A stretch of 41,712 bases of DNA from positions 1 through 41,712 of the forward strand of contig PBLX01000036.1 in the NCBI GenBank assembly GCA_002722435.1. The letters run 5' to 3'. Below, piece by piece: positions 8,901 to 23,900 of the stretch; position 1 is the stretch's first letter, and every line of letters begins with the position of its first letter. The DNA is from Legionellales bacterium. Lineage in GTDB: Bacteria > Pseudomonadota > Gammaproteobacteria > Comchoanobacterales > Comchoanobacteraceae. The notes under the pieces were generated by a model that saw only the letters and a program-made list of their open reading frames with translations, was not told the origin of the DNA and made no database searches. A program made the translations under genes and the position numbers.

Positions 8901-11900
8901 AAGAACCTCATGGATTATTGGTAGAAGACACCGTTACAGTGTATGGTGCTAACCCAGTTGTCTTTAACGGCACATTCCAAGTTTCTTCTCGTATTGACGA
9001 CTATAATTTTTCATATAGAGTTGCAACAGCAACTGATATCGTCCCTGTTGGTAATATCTTACTTTCAGTTGATCTCAACAGAGGTAAGTCAACTGAGACT
9101 CCAATTAATAACGTTGTTACTGAATTTACGACTAATATTCAGAATTCCTTCTTTAATGCTGATTATGTTTACGTTGCAGCATCTGGTCTTCCAAACTACA
9201 AGATAGGACCTTTTATTGGGTCTGCATTGATACCTGGCAACCAAAGAAAACTTATTAGAGTCCCTAGAGTTGTAAATACTGTTTCTGAGAGACAACAGAT
9301 TGCTGCTAACAGTGCAATCGGATCATGGGTAAATGGTGTAAGTATATGGTGCTATAAGTCACAAGAGTCAGTCCTCTTCGGTCCTTTAACTGGTATTGTT
9401 GTTTCTGGATCAGGTTTAAACTATGATGCAGGATCACCTCCCGAAGTCCTTATTGAAGGTGGTGGAGGTAGTGGTGCAACTGCTACTGTTACAGTTAATG
9501 GTAGTGTTGACTCATTTGAGGTAACTGCAGGAGGTACAGAATATACATCTTCTCCTTTGATCTCTATTGTTGGTGGTGGAGGATCTGGTGCATCTGCAAG
9601 TGCTGTTGTTACTAATGGAGTTATAACAAGAATATTAGTAAGCAATCCTGGCAGTGGCTTCACATCACAACCATCTATTACTATTACTGGGGGTGGCGGT
9701 AGTGGTGCTGCAGCCACTGCTAATATTAGAGGTCCTATCTCTGGTGTTACATTAACAGGTGGTGGATCAGGATATACATCTCTCCCCACTGTATCTGTTA
9801 CATCTGGTGAAGGTGCACTAGCACAACCCATTGTATTGAATGGTAGAATCGTATCTATCGCTATTATTAACTCTGGTCGTCGTTATACAACTGCACCAAG
9901 AGTTGTAATAAACGGTGATGGATTTGGTGCTGTTGCAAAAGCAACTATTGCAACTACTGGGGAAGATAAGGGTAAAGTCATTGGTATCACTATATCTAAC
10001 AGAGGTATCAACTATATTCAAGGCACAACAACTGTAAGACTAGATGCTGTTGGTGAGTTAGCAACATTCACTGCACAAGTTTTTGAGTGGAATAAAAACT
10101 TTGAATATAATCTTTCTAACAAGTATGATATAGCAAGAGGATATGTATTTACTGGTCTTAACAACCAGTATGGTGGTGAATATGCTCACCTTTCAGATCC
10201 AAAAGAATTACGTTATGTTGTTGGAGACAACGTATTCTTAGATCAAGAAACAGGTAAATTCCAAGAAATTGAAACTAACTTCCAACACTCTCCAATATTA
10301 GGATGGGCATATGATGGTAACCCAATTTACGGTCCTTATGGATATGCAAACCCAACCGATCAAAACAGTGGTGTAAGAAGACTTCGCACATCATATCAAC
10401 TTAAACCTGAGATAGTATTATCAGACGCTAACCCTAGTCCTTCCAGAACAGACGGTCCTTTACTTGCAACTTACCCTGCAGGATCATTTGTACCTGACTA
10501 TGAGTATGTGTTTCAACAAGGTGACTTAGATCAATATAACGGGCGTTTCTGTAAAACACCTGAGTATCCTGATGGCACATATGCATACTTCGTAACTATT
10601 GATGCATCATCCGATGGTAATCCACTATTCCCATATGTTATGGGTCCTGCATTTAACTCACTTCCAGATGAGTGGAATTTAAGTCAAGGTGCAGTCCAAG
10701 AGAATATTCCAGCTGATGTTGTAAGATATAGAGTCCCATATGAGAATGTAGACATAGATGTTGAGCGTTTACCAAACCAAGAGGCAGATGTATTAACAAC
10801 TGAAATAGAAGGTTATCCTATAATCTTTGAGATTCAAGATACCAACCAAGATGGTATTATTGATGCTAATGAGCAACAAGAGATATTAGAGTTACAAGAG
10901 GAGCCTACACTTCAGATATATGATTACTTCCCACAAGTCTCACTTGAGTCTAAAGTTGACATAGATGTAGAGACTGTTACTCAGTTTGAGACTGCACAAA
11001 TTGATGGATTTGTTATTGAGAATCCTGGCAGATCTTATCAGGTAAATGACACCGTATTCTTTGATAATACTGATACAGGTGGATTTGGTGCTTCTGCAAT
11101 CATTGATAGTATTAAGGGTGTTGCAATTAGTGCGTACAGTAAAGAAATAATTGGCGATAGACCATATGGTGTTATTACAACTTCTTTAAATCATGATCTT
11201 GTACAAGGTGATGAGATCATTGTTGATTCTACTCCTATCACAGCAAACACAAATAAAGAGTATACTGTAAAAGTTGTAAAAGGAATTGAGAGTGTTACAG
11301 TAGATATACCAGGTATTGGATATAATGAGTTAATACCCCCAACATATGAGTTAGTTGATGACTCAGGTGGTATTGATGCTGACTTTAATATTAACTTAGA
11401 CGCTGCAGGTGTTGCAGGATCGTTTACTATTGTCAACTCTGGTAATGGTTACAGCACAGATATTCCTCCACAAATAAGAGTATCACATCCACAATCAAAT
11501 ACAAAAACACGTTATTGGTTATCAGAGTATTTGAATGACAGTGGTAACGTTAGTATATTTGATAGTTACTCAACAGTTAATAGAGACTACTATATTTGTG
11601 GGTCTCTTAAGGAAGACATTGATAATGATCAAGTTGGTTTCCTTGCTAAGTTTAATGACCTTGGAGAGGTGCAATGGGTAAGGACATTGCTTCCAAACAA
11701 CACAGGTGTTAAGAAACTTGAATTTACTTGTTTATACGTTGATGACTCACAAGAAAACGACCTCGTATATGTTGGTGGCCAAACATATGACCCCGATAAC
11801 GCCAATTATAATCCAGATGTCTGGTTTGGTAAATATGAGTCAGAAAGGGATGCACAAAACAATCCTACAGGTACTTTAAAGTGGCAGAAGTCTATTGCGG

Positions 11901-14900
11901 GTATATCTGGTGGACAACGTAGAGATTACATTACTGACATTGCCCTTGATGAAAATAACAATATTTACATTGTTGGTTACACAGATACTCAAGCAATCGA
12001 TGCAAATGATATTTGGATCATTCAATCTAATAATGATGGTGATTTAAAAGAGAAACGTAAAATATCTTCTCCAAATGGTGATGAGGATCTTACACAGATT
12101 AAATGGGTTTCAAACAGCACATTTATGTTTGTAGGTGTCAATCAGACAACAGATAACATGATATACGGCACATTCTCATATGATGGGTCAAATATCAATG
12201 TTGACTTCGTAAAACAAGTCCCTGCTCTTGGTGGTTATGTAAGAAACCCAAGATTTACTATTGACGAGTATAATGACGTATTTTTCTTATATGACGTCTA
12301 TAATAACGCAAATGGTAAATATGAAAGAATTCAAGTTGGTAAAATTCCTCTTGCAGATACAAATGCAACTATGACTAATGCTCAAGGTGCTACAGTAGTA
12401 AAACCTTGGTTATTCCGTAAATCATTAACTCCTCAAGGAAATTTCGTTTCTATTAAGAATACTGGTCTACATATCGACGTATTTGGAGATGTTGTCATAA
12501 CTTCTGCTGTTGATTACGATGAGGATAGAAAAGTCAATATTGTATCTTCACTTAAGTATGATGGCACAATTAAGGCAGAATCAATATTAGAAACAACTGA
12601 TTCTGTTGGACAAGTTGGTAAGACATCTACAGTTGATAATTCTGGTGATATCATCACTGTCGCTGAAAGATTGATTCCTAATCAACTTGCAGTCTATAGA
12701 TTTGATGATGCTGCTGATTTAGACTATGATACAACTAAACAGACTATATCTACTCTTACAATTCAAACACCTGCTGATGCTGAAGTAGATACATCATATT
12801 ATAAGTATGGCACTGGATCACTTAAATTCCAAGCAGCAAACCGTGCTACTGCATCTGGTTTAGCATGGGAGGGTCAAAACTGGACTACTGCAGCATGGTT
12901 TAGTATGAATACCACTGCATACGCTGCAGGTAATACTCCTCACTTCTTTGACACTATTGAAGTAAATGGCACTTCTGGTGTTTCTGTTTACCTAATGGGT
13001 ATTGCTAGTGATGCAAACTTCGGTAAAATTATTCTAGAAGTAAATGGAAGTGTAGTTGCTTCATCTACAGAAACTACTTACTGGGGTAACTTTAGTGCAG
13101 CAGCATGGCATCATATTGCACTTGTTAAAGAAAACACTGGATCAGGTGTATGGGAAATCAATGTTTACTATGATGGCACACTTGCAATTACATATCAAAC
13201 TCTAATTGATGTTAATTTGGCATCTGTTGGGTTAGGTGGCACCGATCCATCAGTTTCAACAAAAGCATTTATTGGTCACATTGACGATTGGATTATATCT
13301 AAACTTGATGAGTATGAGTCAACCTTTACTCCTCCTACAACTAAATTCCCATTATCTCATGAGATAAGTGATGTAGTTGCTATAAAGATTGATAGAGCAC
13401 ATACTTCTGGAAGAGGCACATATACATTAACTACAGCTACAAACTATAGTAATCTTACTATTAGTGAGTGGACAGCTGGCACATGGTCAGATGCAGGTTT
13501 ACCTTCTATTGATCAATGGGATGTTGGAGCAGGTGGTCTACAACTACTTGACTTCTCAGATTCGCCCAGTGTATACACACCAGTACAAACGTACACATGG
13601 ACAAACAACAGAGAGCAGTTTGCATCTAAGTCTTCTACTATACCTGTTACAAACGGTCAGAAGATGTTTGTTACTGCAAACGTTGTGCCTAAATTCTATA
13701 TTAAAGATGCAACTTATAGTAAGATTGATAACATCTTTGAGTATACATTTAACCAAGATGCATTGTTTACAAAGGGTGCAATACTTCAACAATATAATTC
13801 TCTTGGTGTAGTCCAAGCATACGGCACCATTGTAGAATCTCCTGTTGGCACTACAAATAATCCTGGTTTAGGTAATAAGTATAAGATTGGTAAAATATTT
13901 GGCACATTCAACACTACTGATTTATTAAGATCTACAGAAGCAACAGATATAAACGTAATACCAGATCAAAAGTTTGTTGGTATTGAGGCAGAAAATCTTT
14001 GGGTTACAGGCACTGTATACGCTACTTCTGACAGAGTATACTATGCTAAGAAAATATACGAAGCACAATCAGGTGGCACATCTGGTGTAACTCCCCCAAC
14101 ACACACTACTGGTGCTGTGAGTGATGGAGCTATCACATGGGTGTTTATTAGAAATGCAGGTGAGTTTGATATTGATATTCAAACTGAGCCATATCCTAAA
14201 CCTCAATATAGAGGACTTGATATGGATCGTTGGGATAGTGGAATTAATTTCCCTGTTGGATACCAAGTTTATTGGCAACGTAACGTATATGAAGTAACAG
14301 TTGCAGGTACATCAGGCACCACTGCACCAGTACATGTAACTGGCACAGCATCTGATGGTGGTGTAACATGGGAATTCAAATCTACAGAATTAGCATTATC
14401 TGACTATGCTAGATTCCAAGCATATGCTGATGGAGCATACTCAGTTAAGATTCTAAAAGTACAACCTGCATCATCTTACATACCTGGCGATGTTATTGCT
14501 ATTAACTCTGCTAATATTGTTATTGATGATGAAGGTGTTGATGCATATAAGGTTGTTAAGGTAACTGGATTTGCATCTGTTAAAGAAGTTGAGTTAACCA
14601 CAACACTTAAAAAGGATATCAAGAAAGTTAGTGAAGGAAGATCAAATCTTGTATATGCAACATCTGTTACTCCTCATAATTACACAGATAATGATATTAT
14701 ATTTACAGAGGGATTTACTACTACAGAATACAACGGATCATTCTTTATTCGTGAAGTATTTGGTAGTAGAGAATTTGTATTTGGATTAAGGACAACTGCT
14801 GCAGGTGATCCTGTATTTAATCAAAATAGCATAAGCAATGTCAATATATTTGCTAAACATCCATCTCTAACATTTATTAAAGAGCATCAATATGTCTTTG

Positions 14901-17900
14901 ACGTTGGTGATGCATCTAACTTTGGTTACTATTTGTCATTCGCACAGGATAACCAGTATAAGTTGGAATACTCCTTTAACAATATTACTAGAGTTGGCAC
15001 ACCAGGTATTCAAGCAGAAGGTCTAAGACCATATGTTAAATTCTCTGCTATTGGTAATGTAACTAATATTTCTTACTACTTTGATCCATCTAGGATTGGA
15101 GCAACGTCTCCTGTTGGTGCAAATTCATTTATTGATATTATTAAGACACCTTATGATGGCACATTTACAATATCACAGGTTGTTAATAATACTGAATTCA
15201 AATTCCCATTATTACTTGAGCCAGAAACATCATCTGCAGAAGTCCAAGATGATGAATTTGGTAATCCATATACTTTCTACTCAACAACATCTGTTAAAGC
15301 AATCGGACCTATCAATACTATTAAACTAGTATCACCAGGCGGATTCTATCAGAAGTTACCTATTATATCTGATATCGCATCATTTAGACAGATTGAGCGT
15401 ATTACTATAACCTCAGGAGGTACAGAATATGCAACTGGTGTTTACTATAATGTGCCTATTGCAGGAGATGGTGAAGGTGGTTTAGCAACTATTACGGTTA
15501 CTCTTGATGAAGAGATTGGATCAGGCACAATTACAGCAGTATCAGTTGCAGATCCAGGTAAAGGTTATACAACTGCAAGTATTGATGTTGATAGTATATC
15601 AGGTATCTTAGGACCTCAACTTGCAGGATCTGGTGCTGCACTAGCAGTTGTAATTCCTGATGAAGGTAGTGGTGCATCTGTATTCTTAACTGGTAGAAAT
15701 ATTGGTAAGATTAAGAGACTTAAAAACAATGAATTTGGATTTGGATATTCACATGACTATACTTTACGTCCTGAGATTACATTCCCTGTTAACCTTCAAC
15801 TCTTTAATACTTCAATACTAACTGAGATCACTATAACTGATCCAGGTTCTGGTTATACATCTGCTCCTGCAGTTGTAATTGATGGTGGTGGTGGATCAGG
15901 TGCTGAGGCAGAAGCGGTTATTAAAAACAATCGTTTGAATGAGATTCTTATTAAAAATCCAGGTCAAGGATATTCATCTGAGCCAACTGTAACTCTAAAA
16001 TCAGAATTTAACTATGTTGTTAACTTAGATCTTAACTATCTACAGTTTAACTTCCCACATGGTATTACAACAGGTGCTGCTATTCAGTTGCGTGCTGATA
16101 GTGTAGGATCTACAACTGGTATTCTACCAAAACCAAGTAGTGCAGGTTTGACACAATTAGTTGATGGACAGATATACTATGCTATTGCTGATCAGTTAGA
16201 ATCTGATCAATTACGTTTTGGATTAACATTACAGGCTGCACAATCAGGAGACTTCATTACATTCTTAACCCAAGGTGAGGGACGACAAACTCTCTTAACC
16301 GAGGTGTTTGGAGGTACTGCTACTGCTGTGGTTGCAACATCTAGATTCTTAGAAGGTGAAAAAGTATTCCAAGGTAATTCACCTGAGCAAGCAACAGCAG
16401 AAGGTTATGTTTCTACTAACACTGGTTGGCAGATAGGACCTAAGATTCTTAAGATCGTTAACTACACAGGTAATTTCGTAGTTGGTGAAAAAGTATCTGG
16501 TGAGGTTTCTAAAGCATCTGGTATTATTGACAACTTGAGTATTGCTCGTGGTGTATTGAATATTGACTCAATCACACAAACACCTGGTAGATTTATTGAT
16601 GATGTTGGTAAACCATCTGAGATTGTCCAGAAGATTCAAGATAGTTTCTTCTATCAATCATTCTCTTATGTTATTACATCTGAGATTCCTATTACAAGAT
16701 GGAAAAAACAAGTATTAGATAACAACCATCCTACAGGATTTAAGATGTTTGGTCAGTTACAACTGACTGGTGGTAAGGACGTATCTGGTAGAAAGGTTGG
16801 CACAGAATTTATTAAAGAAGTTAATATTAATGAGTATACTAACGTAAACCAGATTACATCATTTGGTGCTGCTGAGCCAGTATATACTGACTACAATAAT
16901 ACAGAAGTATTATTCAGAAGTAGAAGATTAACATCATCTGAGGAAATCTTAACTTCTATCGTTAAGAAAATTGATAGTATATCTGATGACTTTGATGGAA
17001 TACTAAAATCATTCCCAATCACTGTTGAGGGTGAAGGTGTAATTGTTAAAGGTAATCAGTTGATGATTACATTAAATGGTGTTATCCAAGCACCTGGCAC
17101 ATCATATCAAATTGTTGGTAATCAGATTGTATTTGCTGAGGCACCTAAAGCAGCATCTCAGGTCAGATATAGAAGTGTTAGATTTACAACTATACCAGTT
17201 TATAGAATTACATTAACAAATCCACAGGGTATATTCCCTGAGATGGGACAACAAGTTAATGGTGAATCTTCCGATGCATATGCAACTGTTATTGACTCAG
17301 GGACATTCCATATTGATGTTATTAACATTACTGACGGACCTTTCACAATCAGTGAGATTATTAGAAGGACAAACTTATTCAATGCTGTTGTAGCAAGTGT
17401 AGATTTAATTAATACTGAAAACCTCTTTAAATTCCAAGAGACAATCACTAACTTTGACGGTGATATAGCAATCATTGAAGAGACCAACCTTGATGCAACA
17501 GGTGGTGCAACAGACACATTACTATTAAGTAAAACTTCAGGTACTTCAAGATATGAAACTGGTATCTTTGATATTAGATTAAATGAATACATCTACTCAA
17601 GTAACTCTAAGATTGTTGCTCAGATTACATTCATTAGTCCATATCTAGATCCTAATACTGGTCAACCTGTTGATACTCTAATCATTAACAGAGGATCTAC
17701 ATTCTTCGGTCTTATCTACGAAAGACTTGTTGCTATCCAGAATCCTAACGTTATACTTGATGATATTTCTCAGTCAAGTATTACACCAGTACAATTGTAC
17801 GATGCTAGTGCTAGAATAAATGAAGACTTCCTAGACTTTGAAGAGGTTAGAAGCACTGAGATTGAATATGATAATCTTTCTAGTGGCACATTCGCTACAG

Positions 17901-20900
17901 GTGATGCTCTAAGAAACAAAGCGATATTCTATGCAAACCTTGTAGGTAATGCAGGTAACAGAGCAAATGACGGTGCTAGAAGTATTGGTAGAAACAGACA
18001 AGAAATTATTGACAGAGCGGAGCGTTGGGTTGCTGTAGAGCATCCTGATTTCTACTATCCTGGTGATGTGCAGACAAACACAACATCAAGATTTAGAGAT
18101 GCATATCGTATGATTCTTAAGAATATTGATGCAATATCTTTAAGAGCATATGATTTACAAAAAACACAATTTACTGGCACTACTGCAGGAGACAAGCAAG
18201 GTTATCTAGATGATGTTAGACTATGGATAGAATCTCTTGCATTAGATATTCACTCAGGTGGTAACCAATATTCCTTGAAGTGGATTAATGAATACTTCTC
18301 AGACACAACTACTCTTAGTTATAGTAGAGCAAGTGCTGAGTTATTATTCATTGTAGAGAAAGCAAAAGACTTATGTCTTGCTGCTATTACAAACCAGTTG
18401 ACTGGTGTATTCAGTGCAACTAATTCAACCGACGAAGCAACTTATTATGCAGACCTCTCAATCACAGCAGACCCATCACCAGGATCTGCGTATGCGACTC
18501 CAGGCAGCAATACAGATAACGCTACTACTGATAATTGCAGTGACGTGCAGTCTGCAATCACTACGCTCTGGACATGGCAAAACGAAGCAATAACAGCAGG
18601 TAATCTAAATGACATTCCTAGTCAAGTTGATCCTACAACTTCTATAGGTCAAGAAAAATGTCGTCGTGATTTAGGATTATTCATAGATGCTATTGCTGAT
18701 GATTTAAGCTCAGGTGGTGAGTTTAATTCTCAAAACTTTGCAGAGCAATATTTTGATACCACTGGTAACTTTATCCTTAACGGATTCTATGGCGAAGTTG
18801 CTGAATCACAAACTGCTATATTGAAAGCAAGAGACACAATGTTTTATGCTATCAATAACTTACTCTATGTAAAAGATATTGGTAACGAAGGATATAACTT
18901 AAACGATCCTCTAACTTATGGTGGATCTGCTCCTGCACATACTTACGACCCTAACTACTCATCTGGTAATGCTCAGAGTTTAAGTAACTGTGCTGATATT
19001 CAACAGAATATTACATTCTTAACTGATATTGTTATCCACTCTGTTACTGCAGAAAATACACATAACCTTACAGGCACAACTTCATATACATCTGAGGGCA
19101 CAGGAGGTCCTAAGATAACTGGTGTATTTGCTGATCCAGTACCTCAAGGTAGTCTTAATATTGATGGTGCAAACCTTCTTCTTAATAACAAAGAATTTAT
19201 TGCAGCTGAAGCACTTCATATTTACAAAACTGCTAACGCAGGATTTACTCCACATCAGACTGATGCTGATTGCACAGATGATATTAAAGATGTAATTGAA
19301 GCGATTGCTTATGATATTAAGTATGGTGGAAATAGTAGAGTATATGACGCTGCAACTTATGCTATTGCTTATGATGACTCTCCTACAACTGCATCACAAG
19401 TCAATGGAATATATGCTGAAGCACAGACTATTGCAGGTAGTGTCATACAAAACGGCACAGATACATTCACAGTTGCTAACGTAAACAACGCTACTAGGAC
19501 ATTTGATGTGACAGTCCCAACTGTCACACTCAACGCAGGTGACGCATTAACATATGTTGGTAATGGTAAGATGGTTGTGGCACCTCCACAATTCACACCA
19601 ACTGGTGCAACATATAATCCTGTAACTGGTGATTTAGTATTGACTATTGGATCTCATAGTATTACTGCAGGTAGATTTGTTTCTATCGCTGCTAATAGTT
19701 TGACATTTAATTGCACAATGGATAGTGGATCTTCTAACAAGACATATCCTAGAGCAGGCAAAGATCCATATTATAACAAACCTCTAGAGGTTACTTCTGT
19801 TGTTGCAAACACATCAATTACAGTTAACGTTGGTGCATCTCCTGAGATAACATTTACTCCTACTGCTGTTACATACAGTCCATCTAGCGGTGTGATGGTA
19901 ATGACTATTGGTGAGCACAAATTAGAGGCAGGCACTGCTATAAAATTTGCACAAGAATCATTAGTCTTTAGATGCTCTCAAGATAACTATCTAACTGATC
20001 ATGCTTATCCAAGGACAACTGACCCATACTTCAACACTGCAGTAGCAATTACAGATGTGACATCTACTACTATTACTGTAAACGTAGGTGTTGCAACTGC
20101 ACAAGGTCAGTATGAGCATGTCTTCCAAAGTGCATCATTTGGTGCTGTTATTACAGGTGGTAACTATACACATACATTTGTAAGTGCTACAAGTAACGCA
20201 GTAACATTAGATAACACTGCAGACATTGCTAACGCAGTTTATGACGTTAGCACAGGCACACTTTCTGTCACTCTTGCAGAAAATTATACTCCAACATTAA
20301 GTAACGGAAACACAGTAAGACTTCATTACTTACATTTTGTATCTAAGACATTTGGTGATTACTTCTATCCTAGATTTGCTGCCACAGGAGTGCATGGTAA
20401 GAAACAGTGGTTTGACACAGACCTAACACCTGTTAATTCAGACACTAACGGTTGTGCCACTGTTGTATCAGCATTTAATACTTTAATGAGTGTATACACA
20501 ACTGCATACACCAACAATAATATGGCACATGCCACAAGGACTGCTCCTACTGAAAGGACAATCACTGATGGTGGTTATACTGCAGGTGAAACTCTTCGTG
20601 TTACAAAATATGCCTTTAAAGATCCATCAAGAGGTTTATTCTTACCTGGTGAAAACCTTAAAGGTGTTACAACAAATGCATCTGCTCCTATTAAAGGATC
20701 TAACAATGGTCTTAAGTGGATCTACGGTGGTAATGCTACTGGCACATTCAGTCTTGGAGAATATGTAACTAACTCTACTCTAGTCAATTCTAATTGCACT
20801 ATTGATGATATTACAATATTATCAGCTCTTTCTAATAACACAAAATCAGTTAGAATTCCTAACACTGGACAGATTGTCCAGACTGAAAGAAATGACTTTA

Positions 20901-23900
20901 AGTTTGGCACAGGTGACTTTACTATTGAGGTGAGATTCCGTGCTGACGCAATATCAGGTAATCAGATTGTCTTTGATATGAGACGTCCACAAACAACCTC
21001 AACAGGTCTAAGTCTAGTATTAAATGCAAGTGGTCAACTTATCCTTTCTAATGGTGGAAGCACTCTTATTACATCTACAAATACTCTTATTGCACTTAGA
21101 TGGCATCACATTGCTGTTGTTAAAAAGACTAATGTAACTTCAATCTATATTGATGGTGTGCAGCAAACAACTTATAGCGATACAAACACATACGAGTTTG
21201 CAAGATTTTCTATTGGTAAAGATGTTTCTAACACTCAACAGTTTATAGGTAACATTGATAATCTTATTGTTAAGAAAGGTGTTGGTGATTATGAAGGTGC
21301 TACAATTTCTCCTCCTTCTGATCCTGACTTTACTAATAGTAATATTGTCCTTGGAATAAATGGAGAAGCACCATTTGTAGTTTCTACAACAGAGGTATAT
21401 GCCACACTTACTGGTTTAACTAATTCATCATCTACACTTAAATCTATTGATTATCTCAATAAACGTATTACTATTGAGGAAGTAGATCTTGGTAGAGAAA
21501 TTTATAGAGACGCTGCAGATATAATTGATATTAACCGTGATTGGATTGCTGAGGAAGCAGTCGGAATTATGCAAGCATTCTTCCCTGACTTTACAATACC
21601 TGGCGATACTTACGGAGCAGGTGGCACAATGAGTGGCACAAATGTTTGTATCAGAGATACTAGAGATTACATCTTACCTGCTATTGTTAAAGATTTGAGA
21701 GAAGGTGGTAATTACAATGTTATAGTTACATCTCGTTTCTATCGCACAAGAGGTGGAGAGATTGAGTATATTGGTCAGGAATTACTACAGACATTATATG
21801 CATGGCGTGAAGTTGTAAAACTTTGTAAGTATGTAGTTAATACATCTGATACTGTCCTTACTGGCACATACACAACTAAACTTCGTGTCCCACATGCATT
21901 GTCTGGCACAACTGGTGTAGAAACACAATTAGACACTTTAGGTGATTACATCGCTGATGTCCTTGCTCCTACTGGACATAGATTCAGAGATGCAGGTGCA
22001 CTTATCTGGAAGAATAGAGATTATATTGCAGAAGAGGCAGTTGGTTATATTAATGCTCTCTATACTAAGACAATCAACAGCACCCCAGTTTCATTCTTAA
22101 CCATTCCTAATAATACTAAGTGTATTCGTGATCTTAAAGATCATGTATTACCTGCTGTTATTGGTGACATCATTATGGGTGGTAATGCTGAAACACAAAA
22201 AGTTATCGACAGTTACTTGAATAGTGACAGCGAGATTGTTTATATTACTGATGAATTGCAACCAATGATTGATGCAATTCACTATACAGAGAAACTTGCA
22301 TTAGCAGCAGTCAATAATTTACTTCTATCACCAGGTGAAACTTCTGCTGCTCTTGGTGCTGATGCAACTTATCAAGACGAATATTATTCACCAATATACA
22401 CTTCAAGATTAGCATATAGGGATGAGACAATTACTTACGATCCTAAACAGTTTGATCAAACAAGGACTGGATCTAATAAATTCCTTGATGCTGCAGATTT
22501 AATTGACGACAATGCAAGAGTAATTGCTAAGGAAGCAGTTTCTACAATGAATGACCTTTCTAAGTATGGATCATTTATTGTGCCAACTGGTAACCCTGTA
22601 GATTGTGAAGATGATGTTGTTGATATATTGGCAGGTGTTGCTCATGATTTACGTCATGGTGGTAACTCTGAAATCTATAGAATCGGTAAACTTTATGTAA
22701 GATCTGACGGTGGTATTAAACACATCGAAGGTGAAACTGAAGCATCTAAAGCTGTATTTAAGATTGCTAGAGATATGGCAATCCTAACAATTAGAAATGG
22801 ATTTGGTCGTGACAGTTTACCAGGTCACAACGGAAATACTTTCCAACTTTCAAGTTACGAGCGTAATGGTGCATCTAACAATAGAATATATGCTGCTCGT
22901 GCTATTGAAAGAAATATTAGATTTATTGCAGAAGAGGCAGTCCGTCGTGGATTAGATCAGTATCCTTCATTGAGTATTAATGGTGGATCTAGTGCATTGT
23001 GGAAACAAGAATTCACTCCTACAGATGTAAATTATAATTCTACAAACGGTCTAATGGTTGTTACCATTGGTAACCACGATATCCAGAGAGGTGACACAGT
23101 TAGAGTTACTCCTTTAGGTATTACATTACGTTGCTCACAAGACAACTATACAACAGATCATCCATATCCAAGGACAACTGATCCTTACTATGAGAAGAAT
23201 ATTCTTGTAGAAGATATAACACAAACAACTATTACTATAAACGTTGGAGCATCACCACAAGGTCAACAGTATACTCATGCATTCCAGAGTGCACTTGCAG
23301 GATCTATTAAGTGGGGTGATGATTTTGGTGGACAGAAACTAACACCTACAAATATCACTTACAACTCTGCTACTGGTGACATGGTAATGACAATTCCTAA
23401 CCATGTATTTAATGTTGGTAATCGTTTAATGATTGCTCCTAACTCATTGACATTTACATGTAGTCAGGATAATAATGCATCCAATCATTCATATCCTAGG
23501 ACAACTGATCCTTACTATAATAAGACAGTTGGTGTAACTGCTGTAGGCACTGGGACTGCAAATATTACAAATGCATCATACCAAGAAACAACTGGTATTT
23601 TGACAATTACATCTGCAGGTCATGGACTTGTAACTGGAAATAGAATTAAGATTGCAACTGATGGTATTAGATTTACTTGCACACAAGATGGAAACAGCAC
23701 AAACCACGATTATCCAAGATCTACTGACCCTGCTAACAATAAGTGGTTAATAGTAACTAAGATTGATGATGATAATATTGCAGTTAATGTTTATCCTTCA
23801 CAGGTTGGACAACAATATCCTCATACATTTGTAAGTGCAACAACTGGTGCATTGATAAAACAGGGTGGCACTGTAACAGTTAACGTTGGTGCATCACCTG

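Noticed and set aside
9421..9831. Minus-strand frame of 136 codons rich in Pro and Val
   Set aside because: It is the complement of the GGGGSGA repeats; the Pro runs simply mirror Gly codons.
9385..10045. Regularly spaced short repeats suggestive of an array
   Set aside because: They are in-frame, divergent protein repeats within a coding gene, not identical direct repeats with unique spacers, so not CRISPR.
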